Shown here: one piece after another, positions 1 to 6,089 of the stretch | How the letters are laid out: each line of letters begins with the position of its first letter | How positions within the stretch are numbered: position 1 is the first letter of the stretch | Assembly (NCBI GenBank): GCA_024405075.1 | Contig: JAKSPG010000074.1 | Span: forward strand, 1 to 6,323 | Reading direction: 5' to 3' | Length of the DNA: 6,323 nucleotides | From: Elusimicrobiaceae bacterium | Lineage (GTDB): Bacteria > Elusimicrobiota > Elusimicrobia > Elusimicrobiales > Elusimicrobiaceae | Notes under the pieces: generated by a model | Told to the model about the DNA's origin: nothing | Databases searched by the model: none | The model's input: only the letters and a program-made list of their open reading frames with translations | Position numbers and translations under genes: made by a program

Positions 1-23
1 CACTAAAAATAGGTTATAATCGC

Positions 24-64
24 ATGATATCAAAAAAAAAAACGATGTCAAGTTTTATTTTTTT
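24..64 (-). promoter_or_regulatory. Leftward sigma70-type promoter with poly-T spacer and AT-rich upstream block
   Basis: On the minus strand there is a perfect -35 box TTGACA (51-46), a 16-nt spacer made of TCG, eleven T and GA, and a -10 box TATCAT (29-24), five of six matches to consensus. Immediately upstream lies AAAAATAAAAC, resembling an UP element. Transcription would start at about position 17 and leave the window to the left, so the gene it drives is not visible. The block from 45 to 62 is repeated exactly in front of the pilin-like gene (5270-5287). By analogy the unseen gene could be another pilin, which is inference only. Confidence 0.65.
27..46. repeat. 20-nt direct repeat, copy 1 (ATATC-A11-CGAT)
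   Basis: ATATC, eleven A and CGAT occur identically at 27-46 and 6237-6256, each preceded by GCATGA within a few bases. In this copy the sequence forms the spacer and part of the -10 box of a minus-strand promoter. In the other copy it forms the spacer and part of the -10 box of a plus-strand promoter. Confidence 0.6.
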
Positions 65-122
65 CTCCCGCTATATCCCGCTTTTGCCGCCCGCAGGGTC
101 GGAATGACGAGCGGGAGAAAAA
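60..122. repeat. 13-bp perfect inverted repeat with GC-rich 37-nt interior
   Basis: The arms TTTTTCTCCCGCT (60-72) and AGCGGGAGAAAAA (110-122) are exact reverse complements separated by 37 nt. The interior contains GTCGGAATGACG and the right arm continues as AGCGGGAG. Read on the minus strand this gives CGTCATTCCGACCCTGC, a wording typical of short dispersed intergenic repeats (REP- or MITE-like) in many bacteria. Neither strand has a T run directly after the stem, so it does not look like a terminator. It sits between the nadE terminator and the leftward edge promoter. Whether it is dispersed in the genome cannot be seen here. Confidence 0.5.
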
Positions 123-260
123 TAAGCACCGGAAAGGCCCCTTACCAGGGACAGGCAGAAAATAAGCAGACTTTCTCTTGCTTGCAACTACACTCTTTTT
201 GTTCTGTTCCCTTTAATAACCATTCGCCTGTGGGCCGCCGCATGTCCGTTCGGCAAGGGC

Positions 261-291
261 AAAAAACGGCACAAACAAAGGTCTGTGCCGT
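261..291 (-). terminator. Rho-independent terminator of nadE
   Basis: Read on the minus strand, ACGGCACA (291-284) pairs with TGTGCCGT (273-266) around a 10-nt loop. It is followed directly by a T run (266-261, six T including the last stem base). It lies 25 nt beyond the nadE stop codon, the expected place and strand for an intrinsic terminator of that gene. Stem, tail and position all agree. Confidence 0.85.
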
Positions 292-315
292 GGGTGTACT
301 ACCAATTTATGCAGA

Positions 316-2244
316 TTATTTAAGGCGTTCTATTTCCGCCGTCCACGCCGCCGCGCTGGCGTCACTGGGCATGCGCCAATCGCCGCGGGGCGAAAGCCCC
401 ACACTACCTACTTTTGGCCCGTCAGGCAGGCAAGAGCGTTTAAACTGTTGGGCAAAAAACCGGCGGAAAAATTCCTTCAGCCATTTTTTAATCACCACAG
501 CCGTAAATTTTCCTTTAAAAGCGTGGTCAGCCAAATAATAAATTTTTTCCGGGCCGAATCCGTAGCGCAGAAAATAATACAAGAAGAAATCGTGCAGTTC
601 GTACGGCCCGACCAAATCTTCCGTTTTTTGGGAAATTTTCCCGTTTTTGGCAGGGAGCAACTCGGGGCTAATCGGCGTATTAAGCACTTCGTCCAACACC
701 CGTTTAACGGCCGTCGTACTCTGTGTGCCCGCCCACGCCACCAACGAACGCACCAGCGTTTTAGGTACGCCCGCATTGACGCCGTACATAGACATATGGT
801 CGCCATTGTACGTCGCCCACCCCAGCGCCAGTTCGGACAGGTCTCCCGTTCCTACCACCAACCCGTTTGTTTGGTTGGCTATATCCATAAGCACCTGGGT
901 ACGCTCGCGCGCTTGCGTGTTTTCGTACGTAATATCTTTATTTTTCTCGTTATGTCCGATATCCTTGAAATGCTGCAAACATGCTTTTTTGATATCCACT
1001 TCGCGCCGCGTAATTCCCAACTGTTTCATAAGCGACAGCGCATTTTGGTACGTTCGGTCCGTCGTGCCGAAGCCCGGCATGGTTACCCCAACTATATTTT
1101 TACGCGGCAGGCCGAGTTTGTCAAACGCGCGCACGCACACCAACAGTGCCAGTGTGGAATCTAACCCGCCCGAAATCCCCAGTACAACCGTTTTAGCACG
1201 GGCCGCCGTCAATCGCGTGGCCAGCCCGGCCGTTTGAATATTAAAAATTTCCCGGCACTGTTCGGCCAGTTGTTCCCCTGCGGGCACAAACGGCAACGGC
1301 GAAATCGTTCGTGTGAGCAACGCAGCATTTTTACCCGCCGGCAAACCGCTGGCGATAACCAGATACGGCTCGGCTGTTTCACAAGCACTGTCCGAACGGA
1401 AAGTAGTACTTAACGCCCGGTCTGCGCGCAAACGCTCCACATCTATTTCCGCACAGATAAGCTGTGCCGCCGTTTCAAACCGTTGCGAGTGCGCTAGCAA
1501 CGTACCGTTTTCGTAAATCAGCGCGTTACCGTCAAAAACCAAATCGGTGGTGGACTCGCCCGCGCCGCACGAAACATATACGTACCCGCAACGGCACCGG
1601 GCCGATTGCTGGGCCACCAAATTGCGTACGTATGCGTGTTTGCCGGCCAAAGCATCACTGGCGGATAAATTACAAATGATATCGGCCCCTTGCAGTGCCG
1701 CTAACGACGACGGTGGCACCGTCGCCCATAGGTCCTCACAAATTTCTATGCCGATTTTTACCCCGGCCACGTCAAATAACAAATCGGTCCCTGCCGCCAC
1801 CAATTGTCCACACAGTTCCACTTCGCCCCCATTCCACTCCAGGGCGGAGGTAAACCAACGCTGTTCATAAAATTCCGCACAGTTAGGCAAATACGTTTTG
1901 GGCACAAGGCCTAAAATTTCCCCGCGGCAACACACAACCGCCGCATTAAGTAGTACGCTCCCGGTTTTCACCGGCAGACCCGCCACAAACAAAATGTCCG
2001 TATCTTTCGTGCGGGTGAGTAAATCTGAAAGGGCCTTTTCAGCCTGTTGAATAAGAAGCGGCTTTAAAAATAAATCTCCGCATGTATACCCGGTTAAGCC
2101 CAATTCGGGGAATACCACCACCTGCGCGCATGCTTTGACCGCGCCGCGCAGCAGACGTTCCATAACCCGCACGTTTTGGGCAGGATCCGCCACCGTTACC
2201 GGCGGTATAGCCGCCGCCACTTTGATAAAACCGTATTTATTCAT
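316..2244 (-). CDS. nadE: Glutamine-dependent NAD+ synthetase
   Basis: This enzyme makes NAD+ from nicotinic acid adenine dinucleotide, ATP and glutamine, the last step of NAD synthesis, in the cytoplasm. The 642-residue product has the full two-domain layout. The N-terminal nitrilase-like glutaminase (about 6-290) carries the Glu-Lys-Cys triad as FPELGLTGY (E47), LVPKTYLP (K116) and GIEICEDLW (C169). The C-terminal synthetase (about 325-642) has the ATP pyrophosphatase loop GISGGLDST (356-364), then VGTGDLSELALGW (464-476), and ends in the conserved QQFKRSCLPDGPKVG and SPRGDWRMPSDAS blocks. Length and both active sites are intact, so it should use glutamine rather than only free ammonia. The start is supported by GGAGGT at 2251-2256, six nt from ATG. 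It is a single-gene unit with a terminator 25 nt past its stop, divergent from the glycosyltransferase. Confidence 0.97.
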   Translation of the reverse strand: MNKYGFIKVAAAIPPVTVADPAQNVRVMERLLRGAVKACAQVVVFPELGLTGYTCGDLFLKPLLIQQAEKALSDLLTRTKDTDILFVAGLPVKTGSVLLNAAVVCCRGEILGLVPKTYLPNCAEFYEQRWFTSALEWNGGEVELCGQLVAAGTDLLFDVAGVKIGIEICEDLWATVPPSSLAALQGADIICNLSASDALAGKHAYVRNLVAQQSARCRCGYVYVSCGAGESTTDLVFDGNALIYENGTLLAHSQRFETAAQLICAEIDVERLRADRALSTTFRSDSACETAEPYLVIASGLPAGKNAALLTRTISPLPFVPAGEQLAEQCREIFNIQTAGLATRLTAARAKTVVLGISGGLDSTLALLVCVRAFDKLGLPRKNIVGVTMPGFGTTDRTYQNALSLMKQLGITRREVDIKKACLQHFKDIGHNEKNKDITYENTQARERTQVLMDIANQTNGLVVGTGDLSELALGWATYNGDHMSMYGVNAGVPKTLVRSLVAWAGTQSTTAVKRVLDEVLNTPISPELLPAKNGKISQKTEDLVGPYELHDFFLYYFLRYGFGPEKIYYLADHAFKGKFTAVVIKKWLKEFFRRFFAQQFKRSCLPDGPKVGSVGLSPRGDWRMPSDASAAAWTAEIERLK

Positions 2245-2274
2245 GGGTATACCTCCCGGATATATCTCTTTTAT

Positions 2275-2280
2275 ATTGTA
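2275..2280 (-). promoter_or_regulatory. Possible -10 box of nadE
   Basis: TACAAT on the minus strand (five of six to consensus) lies 30 nt upstream of the nadE start codon. No convincing -35 box is found at 16-18 nt and there is no TG extension, so this rests on the -10 match and position alone. Confidence 0.35.
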
Positions 2281-2368
2281 GTAATTTCCAATGCCGCTTG
2301 ACTATCGGCCGGGCACGTCATCACGGGATAAAACCGTCAAAAAACTGTTTCTTTTAACCCTCATATAT

Positions 2369-2378
2369 TAGTATACTA
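2369..2378 (+). promoter_or_regulatory. Possible -10 box of the glycosyltransferase operon within a 10-bp palindrome
   Basis: TATACT (2372-2377, five of six to consensus) lies 26 nt before the glycosyltransferase start and sits inside the palindrome TAGTATACTA (2369-2378). An alternative TATATT is at 2364-2369. No good -35 box stands at the proper distance, so the promoter may be weak or activator-dependent. The palindrome could be an operator half or simply AT-rich chance. Confidence 0.35.
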
Positions 2379-2403
2379 TTTACAAATTGACAGGAGCGCC
2401 CTC

Positions 2404-3327
2404 ATGGAACTATCCGCCGTTATTCCCGTGTTTAACGAAGCCGTCTCATTGCCCGGTTTGCGCGAGCGCTTGTTGCCCGCGTTGCAACGCTGCACGTCGC
2501 AGTACGAACTTATTTTTGTAAACGACGGCTCCTGCGATGACACACTGCCCTTGCTTAAGACGTGGGCCAAACAGGATAAACAGATTAAAGTCATTTCGCT
2601 CTCGCGCAATTTTGGCAAAGAAGCCGCCCTAACCGCCGGGTTAACGGCCGCGCAAGGGCAAGCCGTGGTAGTGCTGGATGCCGATTTGCAAGACCCGCCC
2701 GAACTTATCCCCCAACTTTGGGAAAAATTCCAGGAAGGATACGATAACGTCTACGGCGTACGCAAGGACCGTACCACCGATTCTTTTTTCAAACGCGTAA
2801 CAGCCGGCACGTTTTATAAACTTTACAACCGCCTGGCCGATACGCCCATTCCGCATAACGCGGGCGACTTCCGCCTGCTCAGCCGCCGCGCCGTTGAAGC
2901 GGTGCTCACGCTACCCGAGCGCGAACGATTTACCAAAGGACTGTTCACCTGGATAGGTTTCAAAAGTACGGCCGTGCCGTTTACGCGCGAAAAACGCACC
3001 GCCGGGAAAACCAAGTGGAACTACTGGAAACTGTGGAATTTTGCATTAGGCGGGCTGACAGCTTCCACCACCTTACCGCTTAAATTATGGACGTACTTTG
3101 GACTTTGTATTTCCGCGGCGTCTTTCGTATTTGCTCTGTGGACCGCGTACAAAAAAATAATGTTCGGTAACCCGGTCAGCGGGTATACTTCGTTAATGGT
3201 AGCCATCTTATTCTTTAGCGGCGTACAGCTTATCACGCTGGGCGTAATCGGCGAATATTTAAGCCGCATCTTTAACGAAGTAAAACAACGCCCGGCCTAC
3301 TTTATTGACGAGAAAATAAACTTATGA
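2404..3327 (+). CDS. Polyprenyl-phosphate glycosyltransferase, GT2 family (GtrB/ArnC/DPM1-like)
   Basis: Proteins of this type move a sugar from a nucleotide donor to undecaprenyl phosphate at the inner face of the membrane, for later use in modifying surface glycans. The 307-residue product opens with the GT-A fold signature LSAVIPVFNE (3-12), then FVNDGSCDDT (38-47) and SLSRNFGKEAAL (65-76). The metal-binding D-A-D is in VLDADLQDPPE (90-100, D92 and D94). ERERFTKGL (172-180) and the basic loop REKRTAGKTKW (195-205) match the GtrB branch. Two hydrophobic segments at about 224-248 and 262-284 form the C-terminal membrane hairpin. AGGAG at 2392-2396 is 7 nt before ATG. It overlaps the next gene by four bases. 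Donor sugar and final target cannot be told from the sequence; no GtrA-type flippase or terminal transferase is in the window. Confidence 0.9.
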   Translation: MELSAVIPVFNEAVSLPGLRERLLPALQRCTSQYELIFVNDGSCDDTLPLLKTWAKQDKQIKVISLSRNFGKEAALTAGLTAAQGQAVVVLDADLQDPPELIPQLWEKFQEGYDNVYGVRKDRTTDSFFKRVTAGTFYKLYNRLADTPIPHNAGDFRLLSRRAVEAVLTLPERERFTKGLFTWIGFKSTAVPFTREKRTAGKTKWNYWKLWNFALGGLTASTTLPLKLWTYFGLCISAASFVFALWTAYKKIMFGNPVSGYTSLMVAILFFSGVQLITLGVIGEYLSRIFNEVKQRPAYFIDEKINL

Positions 3328-4622
3328 TTACACTGTTAATTATCCTACTCATGTTAGGATTTAATGCCTTGTGTGCCGCTTACGAAATGGCTCTTGTTTC
3401 CATTTCGCGAACGCGGCTGTCACTACTCTTGCAAGAAAAACGCGCCGGAGCCGAGGCCGCTTTGTACATGAAAGACCATGTGGAAGGCAGTTTGGCAGTT
3501 GTACAAATCGGAACGACGCTGGCCGGAGCGGTGGCAGCGGCGTTTGGCGGCTCCGATGCCGGCAGCCGCTTCGCACCGTGGATGCGGCAACATTTGTATC
3601 TATCTGCCTCAATGGCTAACGCACTGGCCATGATATGCGTGGTACTGCCGCTTAGTTTTGTAACTATTGTGTTTGCCGAGCTGACCCCCAAAACTTTTGC
3701 TATTAAAAATAACGAGTGGGTAGTACTGAAGTTATCGCCCTATTTTCGGTTGATGTATGCCGTGCTTACACCTATTGTAAAAATTATGGAAACCATTGCA
3801 CGCGCACTCACGCGTAAAACCTCCCGCACGCCCGATCCCAAAGAAGTACAAAAAACCGCGCTGGAAGATTTACGCACGGCGGCGGCTATTGCTTCGTCCT
3901 CGCGCTTGTTTGGCAAAACGGAAGAAAAAATCGTGCTGTCTTCGGCGCAATTTTGTGTACGCAAAATCCGCGAGATACAAGTACCGCTGGAACAAGTGTA
4001 TATGCTGGATGCGGATGCTTCTATCGCCGATACGTTTGTAAAAGCCCATCTGGATATGCACACGCGCTTCCCGGTACGCGCCAATCCGCAAAACCCACAA
4101 GATATCATCGGATATTTAAACTTTAAGGATATTTTTCTTTCCACCAAAGTGGCGCAGGGCGGTCCAACCACCGCGCGCAACATCATGCGCCCGATTTTAC
4201 GTCTGGAAGCCGACACCATTATTTCCGCCGCGCTGGAAAAACTGATGAAAAGTAAACAACATATTTGTTTGGTTACCGAAGGCCAGGAAATTACCGGCAT
4301 TTTGACGCTGGAAGATATTTTTGAAGAAATGGTGGGCGAAATTGAAGACGAGTACGACTTTTTCCCCGCCTATATCCGTCCGTTCGGGCAAGCATTGGCC
4401 GCCAGTGCCGCGGCCAAGATGACGGACCTGTTTGAACGGCTGGATTTACCTGTCCCGGCCGATGTAACCCCCAGCACTACCGTGGAACAGTGGGTAGTAC
4501 AAAAACTCGGCCACGAGCCCACCAAAAACGAGAAAATCCGTCAAAACGGTCTCTTGCTGGAGACTCGCAAATTCCGCCGCCACAAAATGATGGAAGTGCT
4601 AATCAGCAAATCGGAAAATTAG
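3324..4622 (+). CDS. CNNM/CorC (HlyC/CorC) family membrane protein with CBS pair
   Basis: Bacterial relatives are linked to Mg2+ (and Co2+) export; the older hemolysin label is historical. The 432 residues show the family's domain order. A CNNM/DUF21 membrane domain (about 1-190) has hydrophobic segments near 1-20, 57-77, 95-119 and 132-158, with AYEMALVSISRTRL (19-32) and the conserved ELTPKTFAIKN (119-129). A CBS pair follows (about 214-272 and 285-340; RFPVRANP and HICLVTEGQEITGILTLEDI). The C-terminal CorC_HlyC domain (about 350-430) is complete. The start codon lies in an ATGA overlap with the upstream glycosyltransferase and has no strong Shine-Dalgarno, so translational coupling is likely. 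Its stop interlocks with the stop of the convergent pilin-like gene, leaving no room for a dedicated terminator. Family is certain; the transported ion and direction are inferred from relatives. Confidence 0.93.
   Translation: MITLLIILLMLGFNALCAAYEMALVSISRTRLSLLLQEKRAGAEAALYMKDHVEGSLAVVQIGTTLAGAVAAAFGGSDAGSRFAPWMRQHLYLSASMANALAMICVVLPLSFVTIVFAELTPKTFAIKNNEWVVLKLSPYFRLMYAVLTPIVKIMETIARALTRKTSRTPDPKEVQKTALEDLRTAAAIASSSRLFGKTEEKIVLSSAQFCVRKIREIQVPLEQVYMLDADASIADTFVKAHLDMHTRFPVRANPQNPQDIIGYLNFKDIFLSTKVAQGGPTTARNIMRPILRLEADTIISAALEKLMKSKQHICLVTEGQEITGILTLEDIFEEMVGEIEDEYDFFPAYIRPFGQALAASAAAKMTDLFERLDLPVPADVTPSTTVEQWVVQKLGHEPTKNEKIRQNGLLLETRKFRRHKMMEVLISKSEN
4549..4564 (-). terminator. Weak hairpin that might end pilin-like transcripts
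   Basis: GTCTC and GAGAC (stem 5 bp, loop 6 nt) lie 55-70 nt past the pilin-like stop, inside the 3' end of the convergent CorC-type gene. On the minus strand the stem is followed by CGTTTTG. The stem is short and the T run interrupted, so this is only a candidate; no better terminator is seen for either convergent gene. Confidence 0.2.
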
Positions 4623-5218
4623 GGCATGCCATAGTAGTACGCTACCGTTCCGGATTGAACAGTATGCGTGGCCTTAAAGACTTTAGCACAGTATTGTTGT
4701 AATGTGGTTGTATCCGCCGATATACCCCCCGCCGTTGCTTTTTTAGCAACACAGGTTAACGTGTGAGCACACACCCCAAAACCGTTTTTATCGGGCGGAC
4801 AGGCCCAGTCCCCATAATAATAAGCAAACGCTGTCCCTGCATAAGGTCCCGTTAATCGGCCCGCAAATACGGCATGGATGGTCGGGTATAACTGGATAGA
4901 CCAATTGTCATTGGAACGCACATCACTAAAACCAGAATACGTAGCCCATTTTTCTGTTCCGTTAAACGGAATATCTACGGTTAAATCATCAAACGAAGTA
5001 GCATACGTTCCGTTGGCCAGGTAATAATTTTCCTGCGCTATGCCAATGGCTTTAAGTAGCGGAAATATCGTAGCCGCGCGTGCTTTTTCCACCGCTTTTT
5101 GGTATTGCGGCAATGCGACTGCCGCCAAAATACCAATAATCAGAACTACTACCAACAATTCAATTAACGTAAATGCTTTGGCGTCTAAACGACTCAACAA
5201 ACCACTTTTCTTTTGCAT
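4619..5218 (-). CDS. Type IV pilin-like protein (PilE/pseudopilin type, class III signal peptide)
   Basis: This is a secreted, membrane-anchored subunit expected to be cut by prepilin peptidase and assembled into a type IV pilus or pseudopilus. The 199-residue precursor has a basic 15-residue leader (MQKKSGLLSRLDAKA) and then FTLIELLVVV; cleavage is expected between A15 and F16. E20 is the conserved Glu5 of the mature protein, and residues 16-37 form the hydrophobic helix. Position -1 is Ala rather than the usual Gly, which prepilin peptidases can tolerate. The variable C-terminal part (about 60-199) contains four cysteines (140, 150, 156, 177) that could form disulfides, and it ends in Tyr-rich AYYYGMP. 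AGGAGG at 5226-5231 sits 7 nt before ATG. The gene stands alone, with no assembly genes nearby. I favour a paralogous minor or major pilin of the Elusimicrobiota type; its exact role is unknown. Confidence 0.9.
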   Translation of the reverse strand: MQKKSGLLSRLDAKAFTLIELLVVVLIIGILAAVALPQYQKAVEKARAATIFPLLKAIGIAQENYYLANGTYATSFDDLTVDIPFNGTEKWATYSGFSDVRSNDNWSIQLYPTIHAVFAGRLTGPYAGTAFAYYYGDWACPPDKNGFGVCAHTLTCVAKKATAGGISADTTTLQQYCAKVFKATHTVQSGTVAYYYGMP

Positions 5219-5251
5219 CTACACCCCTCCTCTAAACGGGCTTATATGCAA

Positions 5252-5287
5252 AATGTAGCAAAAAAAACAATGTCAAGTTTTATTTTT
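5252..5287 (-). promoter_or_regulatory. Promoter region of the pilin-like gene with shortened poly-T spacer
   Basis: The minus strand shows AAAAATAAAAC (5287-5277), then perfect TTGACA (5276-5271), TTG, eight T, GC and TACATT (5257-5252). The 18-base block 5270-5287 is identical to 45-62. At the left edge the same layout has eleven T and a normal 16-nt spacer before TATCAT. Here only 13 nt separate TTGACA from TACATT, too close for good sigma70 recognition. The normal 16-18 nt window covers only T/G-rich sequence (for example TTTTGC), and TATAAG at 5246-5241 is 24 nt away. The start codon is 33 nt past TACATT. The tract could change length by slippage and so tune expression; that step is inference. 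Confidence 0.5.
5270..5287. repeat. 18-nt repeat shared with positions 45-62
   Basis: ATGTCAAGTTTTATTTTT occurs exactly at 45-62 and 5270-5287. In both places it carries the reverse complement of TTGACA plus an AT-rich upstream block and adjoins a homopolymeric A run. Further upstream on the minus strand both copies also share CCTGC and CGGCAA words in a GC-rich, partly self-complementary segment. At this copy CCCCC (5288-5292) can pair with GGGGG (5298-5302). Confidence 0.6.
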
Positions 5288-5401
5288 CCCCCTTGCCGGG
5301 GGCAGGCGTGAGGCCTCAAACCTCTGTTTGCGTTAGATATTATCTTCCATTAGACGGTTTTGCATGTTAGTCTGCTCCCGATTGTTACCCCGGCATGCCA
5401 C

Positions 5402-5433
5402 AAAAACAGCGCACAAAAATTTTTTGTGCGCTG
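5402..5433 (-). terminator. Rho-independent terminator of the HAD phosphatase gene
   Basis: CAGCGCAC plus five A (5407-5419) and five T plus GTGCGCTG (5421-5433) are exact reverse complements around a single base. They give a 13-bp stem, with the AT core probably opening into the loop. On the minus strand it is followed by TTTTT (5406-5402). It begins 23 nt beyond the stop codon of the HAD gene and separates that gene from the pilin-like gene. A second small hairpin, ACCGAA/TTCGGT (5441-5456), overlaps the stop codon itself and has no T tail. Confidence 0.85.
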
Positions 5434-5455
5434 CATAAGGACCGAAAAATTTCGG

Positions 5456-6055
5456 TTATAAAAGGCCGCGGCTGGTAAGAATGCGGCGCAAGTCCTCGGG
5501 CGTGGTAAACAGAACGGTTTCAAAACCCAGGTCAGCCGCTTTAGAAATGTTGGCGGAATTATCATCAATAAACACGCAATTGGGCGCGCGCAGTTGGTAG
5601 CGTTCCAACAGGCGCGAGTAGATAACCGGGTCCGGCTTGACAAGTTTTTCTTCGCCGGAAACGACCATGCCGTCAAATTCTTCCAAAAATTTGTATTTTT
5701 TTCGGGCGATGGGAAACGTCTGCGCGGACCAGTTCGTCAACGCATACACCCGGTGACCGCGCGCTTTAAGCTCACGCAAGATTTGTACACTGCCGGAAAT
5801 TTCGCTGCCAAGCATTTCATTCCAACGGGTGTAGTAAAAGTTAATGGCAAACGCATATTCGGGGTATTTTTTAGACAACAGTTCAATACCTTCTTCAAAA
5901 CTCCGGCCCGCATCTTGTTGGGTGTTCCACTGCGAAGTACAAATATGCGTCAAAAACCATTCTGTTTCGGCTTCCGTAGCAAAAATTTTTCGGTATAAGT
6001 AGCGCGGATTCCAATCAATAAGTACGCCGCCCAAATCAAAAACAATATCTTTCAT
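5456..6055 (-). CDS. HAD-superfamily (subfamily IA, YihX-like) phosphatase
   Basis: A cytoplasmic hydrolase that probably removes phosphate from a small metabolite through an aspartyl-phosphate intermediate. All four HAD motifs are present in the 199 residues. Motif I is VFDLGGVLIDWNP, with nucleophile D7. Motif II is ALTNWS, with T107. Motif III is K140 in LVKPDPVIY. Motif IV is VFIDDNSANI, with D164 and D165. A helical cap (about 15-85) lies between motifs I and II, typical of the C1 cap of subfamily IA. The second Asp of the usual D-x-D is Gly here, as in the YihX-like branch (FDLGNV), so this is not damage. YihX itself acts on glucose-1-phosphate, but substrate cannot be assigned. GGAGGT at 6061-6066 lies 5 nt before ATG. 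It is a single-gene unit with its own promoter and terminator. Confidence 0.9.
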   Translation of the reverse strand: MKDIVFDLGGVLIDWNPRYLYRKIFATEAETEWFLTHICTSQWNTQQDAGRSFEEGIELLSKKYPEYAFAINFYYTRWNEMLGSEISGSVQILRELKARGHRVYALTNWSAQTFPIARKKYKFLEEFDGMVVSGEEKLVKPDPVIYSRLLERYQLRAPNCVFIDDNSANISKAADLGFETVLFTTPEDLRRILTSRGLL

Positions 6056-6089
6056 AAAAAACCTCCGGCAAAAAAATCCGGCTCCATTT

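Larger units (their letters stand above)
1..315. other. Intergenic region without a credible gene
   Basis: This stretch holds the leftward edge promoter (24-64), the inverted repeat (60-122) and the nadE terminator (261-291). Between 123 and 260 I see no coding signal, no tRNA-like fold and no strong hairpin. There is only a loose internal repetition, AGAAAAATAAGCA at 116-128 and AGAAAATAAGCA at 157-168. An open frame starting at 104 runs into the antisense strand of nadE, lacks a Shine-Dalgarno sequence and resembles no protein I know, so it is not called. Confidence 0.7.

Noticed and set aside
104..538. Open frame of 144 codons starting in the intergenic region
   Set aside because: No Shine-Dalgarno, starts inside the inverted repeat, spans the nadE terminator and ends antisense to nadE; low-complexity composition without a family signature.
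448..1164. Plus-strand open frame of 238 codons opposite nadE
   Set aside because: It lies fully antisense to the conserved synthetase domain of nadE, is rich in Arg, His and Phe as expected of a reverse-frame shadow, and has no recognisable domain.
647..1237. Second long plus-strand frame (196 codons) opposite nadE
   Set aside because: Overlaps another antisense frame and the real gene on the other strand; no domain and no ribosome binding site that I can see.
3740..4300. Minus-strand open frame of 186 codons opposite the CorC-type gene
   Set aside because: Fully antisense to a clear CNNM/CBS protein, Ser/Cys-rich shadow composition.
4623..5399. GGCATGCCA present on both sides of the pilin-like gene (4623-4631 and 5392-5400)
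   Set aside because: Nine bases, palindromic and GC-rich; one copy codes the C-terminal Gly-Met-Pro. Too short to claim a recombination or uptake site from two occurrences.
5289..5400. Possible small RNA or short gene upstream of the pilin promoter
   Set aside because: No open frame with a ribosome binding site, no promoter-terminator pair on the plus strand, and only weak hairpins such as CCCCC/GGGGG at 5288-5302.
5594..5998. Plus-strand open frame of 134 codons opposite the HAD gene
   Set aside because: Antisense to an intact HAD phosphatase with all catalytic motifs; no independent support.
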